Shown here: positions 1-6,680 of the stretch, piece by piece | Position numbering within the stretch: position 1 is the stretch's first letter | Layout: every line of letters starts with the position of its first letter | From: NZQO01 sp964639255 | Lineage (GTDB): Bacteria; Bacteroidota; Bacteroidia; Flavobacteriales; Flavobacteriaceae | Direction of reading: 5' to 3' | Length of the DNA stretch: 64,000 nucleotides | Assembly (NCBI GenBank): GCA_964639255.1 | Contig: CAZXDP010000001.1 | Location: forward strand, 1-64,000 | Translations under genes and position numbers: made by a program | Notes under the pieces: generated by a model | Seen by the model: only the letters and a program-made list of their open reading frames with translations | Told to the model about the DNA's origin: nothing | Database searches by the model: none

Positions 1-1047
1 GTTCACAGTCTTTCGCAGCAGGCAACCGATGCCTACGAGAGCGCGCGTCAAAAAATACAGCAGCATTTTTCCATAGCCCATTTGCACGAAGTCATCTTTA
101 CAGCGGGTACTACCCACGGTATTAATCTGGTGGCCAATGGCTTTTCGGCATTTCTGAAGGAAGGGGACGAAATCATGGTATCGGCTCTCGAGCACCATTC
201 CAACATTGTACCTTGGCAAATGCTTTGCGAGCGTACGGGAGCGCTCTTAAAAGTTATTCCTATGAACGAAGATGGAACACTTATCCTCGATACTTATAAG
301 GATTTGCTTTGCGATAGAACAAAATTGGTCTTCGTTAACCATATTTCGAATGCCTTGGGAACGATCAATCCCATTCAAAAAATCATCAATTGGGCGCACG
401 AAGTTGGTGCCGCTGTGCTTGTAGACGGCGCACAGGCCTGTTCGCACATAAAACCCAACCTTCAACAACTAGATGTAGACTTCTACGTAACCAGCGCCCA
501 CAAAATGTGCGGCCCCACTGGAGTTGGCGTGCTCTATGGAAAGGAAGAATGGCTCAACAAGCTCCCGCCATATCAAGGAGGCGGCGAGATGATTTCTGAA
601 GTAACTTTTGAAAAAACCACCTATGCGACCCTGCCGCATAAATTTGAGGCGGGCACTCCCAATATCGCGGGGGGTATTGCATTTGGCGCAGCAATTGATT
701 ATCTTAATACGATTGGTTTTGAAACGATTGCAACCTACGAGCATAAATTGCTCGAATACGCCACCGCACAGCTCTTAACCATCGATGGATTAAAAATATA
801 CGGTACGGGACCCGATAAAACTTCGGTGATTTCCTTTAATGTAGAAGGAATACACCCTTACGATATTGGCACGCTCTTGGACAAAATGGGTATCGCCGTA
901 CGCACGGGGCACCATTGCGCACAGCCCATTATGGATTATTATGGTATTCCGGGTACCGTAAGGGCATCCTTCGCCTTTTACAACACCAAAGAGGAAATCG
1001 ATTTGCTAGTACAGGGCATTGAGAAAGCAAAAGCTATGTTAACCTAA
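1..1047 (+). CDS. sufS: Cysteine desulfurase SufS, 5' end cut off by the window
   Basis: Pyridoxal-phosphate enzyme that takes sulfur from L-cysteine as an enzyme-bound persulfide for Fe-S cluster assembly by the SUF system in the cytoplasm. The reading frame is open from base 1, and 348 residues are visible; the family is usually a little over 400, so roughly the first 55 are outside. Visible marks are the PLP-lysine region TSAHKMCGPTGVGVLYG and the catalytic cysteine loop RTGHHCAQPIM, as in the SufS (group II) rather than the IscS branch. The gene for its partner SufE follows after one small lipoprotein gene, which supports a suf operon entering from the left. Confidence 0.96.
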   Translation, partial: VHSLSQQATDAYESARQKIQQHFSIAHLHEVIFTAGTTHGINLVANGFSAFLKEGDEIMVSALEHHSNIVPWQMLCERTGALLKVIPMNEDGTLILDTYKDLLCDRTKLVFVNHISNALGTINPIQKIINWAHEVGAAVLVDGAQACSHIKPNLQQLDVDFYVTSAHKMCGPTGVGVLYGKEEWLNKLPPYQGGGEMISEVTFEKTTYATLPHKFEAGTPNIAGGIAFGAAIDYLNTIGFETIATYEHKLLEYATAQLLTIDGLKIYGTGPDKTSVISFNVEGIHPYDIGTLLDKMGIAVRTGHHCAQPIMDYYGIPGTVRASFAFYNTKEEIDLLVQGIEKAKAMLT

Positions 1048-1060
1048 AATAAACAACCTT

Positions 1061-1495
1061 ATGAAACCTACCTTATCTATTTTATTGCTATGCTGCGCGA
1101 TATTTTTCGCCTCTTGCGATGAAACCAAAAAAGTAATAGATGCCGCTGGAAACGTACAGCTCTCAGGAAACTACGCGGTACAGTCTGTAAAAAATCTTTC
1201 CGCCAAGCAACAGGATATGACCCTAACCTTTACGGCCTTAGATAAATCGTTTTCCGGACAAACTGGCTGTAATTCGGTATTGGGCAACTATACCCTCGAC
1301 TTGTATGCCCTTTCTTTTGGTGAACTGGCGGTTACCGAGCAATATTGCGAGGAGGACATTATGGAGGCAGAACGCGCTTTCCTACGGGCATTGCGCGAAA
1401 CGGGCAGCTATGGTCTTGAAAATGGTATCCTAACGCTATATTCAAAAAACGATCGTAGCGCACTGCTCACCGCAAAAAAACAGCAACGACAATAA
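1061..1495 (+). CDS. META-domain (HslJ-like) lipoprotein
   Basis: A 144-residue protein with a lipoprotein signal peptide (hydrophobic run, then FFASC with Cys at about position 19). The mature part resembles META/HslJ domains: the segment LSGNYAVQSV, a GQTGCNSVLGNY core and a later YCEEDIMEAERAFLRAL segment are typical, with the conserved Cys pair. The molecular function of the family is unknown; in other bacteria HslJ is linked to heat and novobiocin stress. It starts 13 bases after sufS, and its stop overlaps the sufE start by one base (TAATG), so it is transcribed and probably translationally coupled with the SUF genes. Confidence 0.85.
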   Translation: MKPTLSILLLCCAIFFASCDETKKVIDAAGNVQLSGNYAVQSVKNLSAKQQDMTLTFTALDKSFSGQTGCNSVLGNYTLDLYALSFGELAVTEQYCEEDIMEAERAFLRALRETGSYGLENGILTLYSKNDRSALLTAKKQQRQ

Positions 1496-1920
1496 TGACC
1501 ATTGAAGAAATACAGGAATCGCTTATTGATGAGTTTGCCATGTTCGATGACTGGATGGAGCGTTACGAATATATGATCGAGCTTGGAAAAACACTTCCGC
1601 TTATAGACGAGGAGCTAAAAACCGAGGAAAAACTCATAAAAGGCTGTCAGAGTAAAGTTTGGCTGCACGCCGAAATGAACGATGGCAACGTGGTATTTAC
1701 CGCCGATAGCGATGCTATTATTACAAAGGGTATTGTAGCGATTTTGGTTCGGGTATTTTCGAACCAATCGCCCGAGGCCATTTTGAACGCAAATACCCAT
1801 TTTATAGATGAAATAGGGCTGAAAGAGCACCTCTCCCCCACCCGTGCCAATGGCTTGGTCGCTATGGTGAAACAGATGAAAATGTACGCCCTGGCCTATC
1901 AGGCACAGTTAAAAAATTAG
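1495..1920 (+). CDS. sufE: SufE, cysteine desulfuration protein
   Basis: Sulfur acceptor that receives persulfide from SufS and passes it to the SufBCD scaffold. It has 141 residues, the usual SufE length. The family hallmark is the region EEKLIKGCQSKVWLHAE, whose cysteine is the sulfur-accepting residue, followed by the helical C-terminal half. The start ATG overlaps the stop of the META lipoprotein gene (TAATG), which implies translational coupling. The gene lies between sufS and sufT in the same orientation. Confidence 0.96.
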   Translation: MTIEEIQESLIDEFAMFDDWMERYEYMIELGKTLPLIDEELKTEEKLIKGCQSKVWLHAEMNDGNVVFTADSDAIITKGIVAILVRVFSNQSPEAILNANTHFIDEIGLKEHLSPTRANGLVAMVKQMKMYALAYQAQLKN

Positions 1921-1923
1921 AGT

Positions 1924-2253
1924 ATGAGCAACACCACTGAAATAGATACGACCGAACTGGGCGAAAAAATCGTTAAAGTGCTTAAAACCATTTACGATCC
2001 AGAGATTCCCGTAGACATATACGAACTGGGATTAATTTATGATGTATTCGTTAATGAAGACCGGGAAGTAAAAATATTAATGACGCTCACCACTCCCAAT
2101 TGTCCGGTAGCAGAAACCCTTCCGTTGGAAGTAGAGGATAAGGTGAAATCGATTAAATTGGTGAAGGATGCCGAGGTGGAAATCACTTTCGATCCGCCGT
2201 GGAGCCAAGATTTAATGAGTGAAGAGGCCAAATTAGAACTGGGCATGCTATAA
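1924..2253 (+). CDS. sufT: SufT-like MIP18/DUF59 Fe-S assembly protein
   Basis: Small (109 aa) MIP18/DUF59-family protein that helps Fe-S cluster maturation or delivery. The family signature is clear: KTIYDPEIPVDIYELGLIYD near residue 20, then MTLTTPNCPVAE with the conserved cysteine, then DPPWSQDLMSEEAK near the end. It starts 3 bases after sufE. Proteins of this length next to sufE are annotated as SUF system assembly proteins in Flavobacteriaceae; the exact step at which SufT acts is less settled than for SufS and SufE. Confidence 0.93.
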   Translation: MSNTTEIDTTELGEKIVKVLKTIYDPEIPVDIYELGLIYDVFVNEDREVKILMTLTTPNCPVAETLPLEVEDKVKSIKLVKDAEVEITFDPPWSQDLMSEEAKLELGML

Positions 2254-2281
2254 ACCATTGAAAGCCAATTAAAAACATTTT

Positions 2282-2788
2282 ATGGGAAATGAAATCGTAA
2301 ACCGTGTCGCCAATAGCAAGTTGGTCACCTTCAATCTGGAAGATTTTTATCCAGAGGGAAGAAGGGTTGCGTTCGATATTTCCCAATGGCTGCTCGAGGG
2401 AATCGTATTAAGAGAAGCCGAATTTAGGCAACAGGTTAAAGATCACGATTGGTCGCAATACCAAAACAGCTATATAGCTCTGTACTGCAGCACCGATGCC
2501 ATTGTGCCCGGCTGGGCCTTTATGCTCGTTTCCCTCGCCGCTGCGCCCTATGCCAAAAAGGTAACCGTTGGTAGTTTGGACGAATTGGAAACCGTTTTGT
2601 TTGCTGAAATTATTTCCCGTTTAGATCTTTCAGAATTTGAAGGCAAACCCATCATCGTGAAGGGCTGCGCACACAAGCCCATTCCGCAAAATGCTTTTGT
2701 GCTGCTCACCCAGAAACTGCTTCCCGTGGCCAAGAGCATTATGTATGGCGAAGCTTGTTCTTCGGTTCCCCTCTACAAGAAAAAATAA
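2282..2788 (+). CDS. DUF2480 family protein
   Basis: A 168-residue cytoplasmic protein without signal or membrane segments, recognised as DUF2480, a family found in Bacteroidota and often following suf genes. Visible features are the N-terminal EIVNRVANSKLVTFNLEDF, a central YCSTDAIVPGWAFMLV and a KGCAHKPIPQNAFVLLT segment whose Cys and His residues could bind metal. The biochemical role is unknown. The position, 28 bases after sufT on the same strand, suggests a link to Fe-S metabolism, but this is inference from context. Confidence 0.85.
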   Translation: MGNEIVNRVANSKLVTFNLEDFYPEGRRVAFDISQWLLEGIVLREAEFRQQVKDHDWSQYQNSYIALYCSTDAIVPGWAFMLVSLAAAPYAKKVTVGSLDELETVLFAEIISRLDLSEFEGKPIIVKGCAHKPIPQNAFVLLTQKLLPVAKSIMYGEACSSVPLYKKK

Positions 2789-2870
2789 ACTCTTTATCGA
2801 AATTTGCGCGAACTTGGTCGAAAGTAGCTGCAATCACTGCCCTTTCAATTTTATTTTTTAAAAGAACCCT

Positions 2871-2878
2871 TACATTTG
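2871..2878 (+). promoter_or_regulatory. Bacteroidota -7 promoter element for the DUF3078 gene
   Basis: TACATTTG is an exact match to TAnnTTTG. It lies 20 bases before the ATG at 2899 and after the end of DUF2480, so the DUF3078 gene probably has its own promoter. No clear -33 TTTG is visible. Confidence 0.5.
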
Positions 2879-2898
2879 TTGAAACAAAACGCAACAAT

Positions 2899-3792
2899 AT
2901 GAAAAAGCTATTATTGCTTATGGCCTTCGCCGCCATACCGTGCACCCTATTTGCTCAAGAGGAAGAGGCGGAAGAGCCAAAGGAAGGCTGGACAAAATCT
3001 GGTAACGCTTCCTTCATTTTCAACCAAGCTGCCTTTAACAACGAGTGGACGGGCGGTGGAACTTCTAACTACGCCGCCAATTTGGGGCTCACCTATGATG
3101 CCAATTACCGCCGCGGAAAAATTACGTGGGACAACCGGTTTATGGGGGAATACGGTATTACTAAGAATAGGGATGAGGAATTTGTACGAAAAACCAACGA
3201 CCGTTTGGAACTCAATTCCGTTTTAGGAAGGCAAATGGGCGAGACCAACTGGTTTTATTCGTTCTTTGCCAATTTCAGAACTCAATTTGACAAAGGATAT
3301 GAGTTTAGCGAAGATGCCGAAGGCAATGAAGTACGTACCGAGACTACCCGATTTATGTCACCCGGTTATTTGCAGTTTGGCCCTGGTATTCTATGGAAAA
3401 AAAGCGATAACCTAAAAATAAATGTAGCTCCTGCCACCGCAAGGTTTATTTTTGTTGACGACATGTTTACGACCGTACCCGGTTACGAAGATGGCGCCTA
3501 TTTTGGCGTAGACGAAGGAGAAAGCACCCGATTTGAATTTGGTGCCTCGCTTTTTGCCTATGCAAAATTTGATGTCATGGAAAATGTTTCCGTAGAAAAT
3601 GTGCTCAACCTGTACAGCAATTATTTGGAAGACCCCCAAAATGTGGATATCGATTACTTGCTCAACGTCGTGCTCAAGGTTAACGAATGGCTTACTGCCA
3701 ACGCTACCTTCCAGGCCATTTACGATGACAATGCAGTGGCCGCCTTCCAAATACGTGAAACCTTGGGAATAGGTCTGGGCTACAAATTTTAA
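2899..3792 (+). CDS. DUF3078 outer-membrane-type protein
   Basis: A 297-residue exported protein of the Bacteroidota DUF3078 family. The ATG at 2899 is chosen because it begins a classic signal peptide (KKLLLLMAFAAIPCTLFAQ); the frame is open further upstream, but that extension has no sense as a signal. The mature protein opens with a Glu-rich stretch, then GWTKSGNASFIFNQAAFNNEWTGGG-type sequence and many alternating aromatic beta strands ending in GIGLGYKF, consistent with a small outer-membrane beta barrel with a terminal Phe. Function is unknown. It has its own promoter and a terminator at 3812-3835. Confidence 0.85.
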   Translation: MKKLLLLMAFAAIPCTLFAQEEEAEEPKEGWTKSGNASFIFNQAAFNNEWTGGGTSNYAANLGLTYDANYRRGKITWDNRFMGEYGITKNRDEEFVRKTNDRLELNSVLGRQMGETNWFYSFFANFRTQFDKGYEFSEDAEGNEVRTETTRFMSPGYLQFGPGILWKKSDNLKINVAPATARFIFVDDMFTTVPGYEDGAYFGVDEGESTRFEFGASLFAYAKFDVMENVSVENVLNLYSNYLEDPQNVDIDYLLNVVLKVNEWLTANATFQAIYDDNAVAAFQIRETLGIGLGYKF

Positions 3793-3811
3793 ACGCTATT
3801 CAACACACTTT

Positions 3812-3835
3812 AAAGCCCAGAATCATCTGGGCTTT
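3812..3835. terminator. Bidirectional intrinsic terminator
   Basis: Perfect 10-bp stem AAAGCCCAGA / TCTGGGCTTT with loop ATCA and a T-run to 3839 on the plus strand; the A-run gives a short U-tract in the other direction. It lies between the convergent DUF3078 and hflX genes, and the hflX stop codon (3838-3840) sits in the T-run. Confidence 0.85.
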
Positions 3836-3837
3836 TT

Positions 3838-5052
3838 TTATTCTTCGTGCTCGTAATACTCTGGATAAAGGAAATTATTATAGGGAAAGCGAGTGATATG
3901 AATTTCACGCACGCGCTCATAGACAAGTTTTCGGAATTCTTCCATATTTTCCTTATTAAGCGCTGAAATGAAAATGGCATCGGCATTTTCCCTGTTCATG
4001 TAGGTTTGCTTCCATTCTGCTATTGAGTAGTGCGCCTTTGTTTTTTCGGTCACCAAATCGTCTTCCTCGATAACTTCTGGATCGTACGCATCAATTTTGT
4101 TGAATACCATAATAGTGGGCTTATCGGCACTATCTATTTCGTCTAGAATCTTGTTTACGGAAGCGATATGATCTTCGAACGAGCCGTGCGATATATCTAC
4201 CACGTGCAATAACAAATCGGCTTCCCTAACTTCATCCAAGGTGCTTTTAAACGATTCTACCAATTGGGTAGGCAATTTCCGTATAAACCCAACCGTATCG
4301 GTAAGCAAAAAGGGTAGATTGCCAATAACCACCTTGCGTACCGTGGTATCTAAGGTGGCAAATAACTTGTTTTCAGCAAATACTTCGGACTTGCTGATAA
4401 CATTCATCAACGTCGATTTTCCTACATTGGTATATCCAACTAGGGCTACGCGCACCAAACTGCCCCTATTGCCACGCTGCACTTCCATTTGGCGGTCTAT
4501 CTTTGCCAATTTTTTCTTCAGAAGCGCGATGCGATCGCGCACGATACGACGGTCTGTCTCAATTTCCGTTTCCCCTGGACCACGCATACCAATACCACCA
4601 CGCTGTCTTTCCAGGTGGGTCCACATACCGGCCAGCCTGGGCAGCAAATATTCATATTGTGCAAGTTCTACTTGGGTACGAGCATAGCTGGTCGTGGCGC
4701 GCTGGGCGAAGATATCGAGTATGAGATTGGTTCGGTCAATGATTTTACATTTTAAGATGCGCTCGATATTTTTTTGCTGCGCAGGGGACAGCTCATCGTC
4801 AAAAATGGCAGTGCCTACATCATGTTCTTCGATGTACAAGCGAACTTCTTCCATTTTCCCGGTACCGATAAAAGTTTTGGGGTTTGGCATGTCCAGTTTC
4901 TGGGTAAAGCGCCTTAGTACCTCACCGCCCGCAGTATATGCCAAGAATTCCAGTTCGTCTAGATATTCCCGCGCTTTCTCCTCATTCTGATACTGGGTAA
5001 TCAACCCTATAAGTACCGTTTTTTCATATTCTAATTCCGTTTTTTCGAGCAT
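3838..5052 (-). CDS. hflX: GTPase HflX
   Basis: Ribosome-associated GTPase that splits or rescues stalled 70S ribosomes under stress. It has 404 residues. The N-terminal HflX domain ends with the glycine-rich loop GGIGMRGPGETEIE (about 152-165), followed by a charged coiled-coil linker. The GTPase domain shows G1 GYTNVGKST (206-214), G3 DTVGF and G4 NKID. The N-terminal region also has the NPKTFIGTGK and DDELSPAQQKNIE motifs of the family. It is monocistronic, convergent with DUF3078 and sharing its terminator region. Confidence 0.97.
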   Translation of the reverse strand: MLEKTELEYEKTVLIGLITQYQNEEKAREYLDELEFLAYTAGGEVLRRFTQKLDMPNPKTFIGTGKMEEVRLYIEEHDVGTAIFDDELSPAQQKNIERILKCKIIDRTNLILDIFAQRATTSYARTQVELAQYEYLLPRLAGMWTHLERQRGGIGMRGPGETEIETDRRIVRDRIALLKKKLAKIDRQMEVQRGNRGSLVRVALVGYTNVGKSTLMNVISKSEVFAENKLFATLDTTVRKVVIGNLPFLLTDTVGFIRKLPTQLVESFKSTLDEVREADLLLHVVDISHGSFEDHIASVNKILDEIDSADKPTIMVFNKIDAYDPEVIEEDDLVTEKTKAHYSIAEWKQTYMNRENADAIFISALNKENMEEFRKLVYERVREIHITRFPYNNFLYPEYYEHEE

Positions 5053-5133
5053 ACCGTAATTGTGAATTGTAAAGGTACAAAACCTGCGCTTAGCGTATTT
5101 TAGAATTTACAAGCTGTTAACAAACCGAAATTG

Positions 5134-5164
5134 AAAAAGGCTCCCCTGGGTGGGGAGCCTTTTT
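5134..5164 (-). terminator. Intrinsic terminator after the DUF5689 lipoprotein gene
   Basis: Stem GGCTCCCC / GGGGAGCC with loop TGGGT, extended by A5/T5 on the flanks, so it can act on both strands. It lies 23 bases beyond the stop at 5187 on the minus strand. Confidence 0.85.
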
Positions 5165-5186
5165 ATCACTTCAGAAACTGAATGTG

Positions 5187-6650
5187 TTAAATTCCCGTAA
5201 CCTCGATATTGTCTACGTGATAACGCGTCGTTGCATTTGGGTCTGATCCTTCATACAAGAAAGCAATATGGATATCACCATCGACGCACGATAGATTCAC
5301 GGGGCCTACCGGTACAAAATCGCCAAAACCGTTCGACGGACCAGTAGGGATTGTTACATCGAGTTCTTGCCAAGTGGCCGTGGTAACATCGCCAGTAAAG
5401 TCCGTTGAAAATAGAACTCTCAAAATCTTCCCGTTGTCGAAATTGGCTTGGATATCGAACGACAATTCCTCGCTGGTGGTGGCATCCATATTGATACTTG
5501 GAGTTACCAACCACACATCAATGTCATCTTCATTCGAGTTGAATCCACTAATCTGCGCATAGTTGTTATTGCTGAAATTACCAATTTGCCATAATGTATT
5601 ACCGCCAGAGACATTTACATTGGTCCAGCCTTGGGCAACGTAATCCTCAATGGCATCGAAGGCTTCGAAACTCTCGCTGAAGAACGCATCGCCACCACCA
5701 CTTGGGGTAGTACATACAAACACCTCTGGATCGCACCGCTCTTCGGTAAAGTTAATGCTTGATGGGTCGTTCACCACCACGTTGAATTCCTCCCCGAAGA
5801 AGTTGAGCGTAAGGATACCGCTTAGACTGCCACTGCCCTGCGGAAGCAATACAGATTTAAAATCGGCAAAAGTACTGGTGCTAAAAATTGCAGTGTTGCC
5901 TGTTGCGCAGCTTTCGAGCAACCGCTCGCCGTCGAATTGGTCTTCTGGCTCGGCCGCAAAGGTTTTACGATCGTCGCCAAGCACTTCGTTGCGATTGAAC
6001 TGCACATTGGAAAGCTGAATGTAAAGGTTTGTATTATCGAATGAAAAATCTTCAATCGCTATGGGTTTCGGAACGATTTGCGCCACGACGACATCGCGAA
6101 TTAAGTAATCCTCCAGTTGCGACTCGGCAATGCTCTCAATATTGTTGCCACTGCGCTGCCCCAAGCTGAATACACCATTGGAAAGACCTACTGTTAATCC
6201 GTCCAACGGGACGAATACCTTGCGCCCAAACTCGTACGTGGTAAAAAGCGGATTTACGTCAATAAGTACTTTCACCCCTCGGTTCGGGTTTTCCGGAACA
6301 TCTTGAAGAACAAGCTCCTCAAAAAAGTTGCCCGCCTCATCATTGGAGATCACATATCCCTCCACATAGATGTCGGTTTCAGCAAAATCGAATTTTACTG
6401 TTTGGCGAAGCTCTGCGATAACATCATTATAATTAGGATCTGAAGGTTCTACCCCCAAATCGTCTGCCTCATCGGCCACGGCCTGCTCAAACTGGGCATA
6501 GAGCGCATTGAGCGAGATCTTGGTTCCAGTAATCACCGGAGGTTCCACAGTGGTATCGGGCACATCGAAATCATCATCCTGCACGCAAGATGCGGTAACA
6601 GCCACCGTAGCCAGCAGCAATAACAGTTTATAAAAGTTGAACGTTTTCAT
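5187..6650 (-). CDS. DUF5689 lipoprotein with C-terminal jelly-roll (choice-of-anchor J) domain
   Basis: A 487-residue surface lipoprotein: hydrophobic signal ending VTASC with Cys at about 22, followed by acidic residues (VQDDDFD), a pattern compatible with export of lipoproteins to the cell surface in Bacteroidota. Residues of about 45-315 match DUF5689 (KFDFAETDIYVEGYVISND, LVLQDVPENPNRG, a LSLGQRSGNNIE-type region). The C-terminal part from about 325 (FFSESFEAFDAIEDYVAQGW, WLVTPSINM, YHVDNIEVTG) is a concanavalin-like choice-of-anchor J domain. It starts 30 bases after the TonB receptor stop, so the two form an operon, and it may be the substrate-capturing partner of the receptor. The ligand is not known. 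Confidence 0.82.
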   Translation of the reverse strand: MKTFNFYKLLLLLATVAVTASCVQDDDFDVPDTTVEPPVITGTKISLNALYAQFEQAVADEADDLGVEPSDPNYNDVIAELRQTVKFDFAETDIYVEGYVISNDEAGNFFEELVLQDVPENPNRGVKVLIDVNPLFTTYEFGRKVFVPLDGLTVGLSNGVFSLGQRSGNNIESIAESQLEDYLIRDVVVAQIVPKPIAIEDFSFDNTNLYIQLSNVQFNRNEVLGDDRKTFAAEPEDQFDGERLLESCATGNTAIFSTSTFADFKSVLLPQGSGSLSGILTLNFFGEEFNVVVNDPSSINFTEERCDPEVFVCTTPSGGGDAFFSESFEAFDAIEDYVAQGWTNVNVSGGNTLWQIGNFSNNNYAQISGFNSNEDDIDVWLVTPSINMDATTSEELSFDIQANFDNGKILRVLFSTDFTGDVTTATWQELDVTIPTGPSNGFGDFVPVGPVNLSCVDGDIHIAFLYEGSDPNATTRYHVDNIEVTGI

Positions 6651-6680
6651 TGTGATAGGTATTTATTTTTTCTGAAATTT

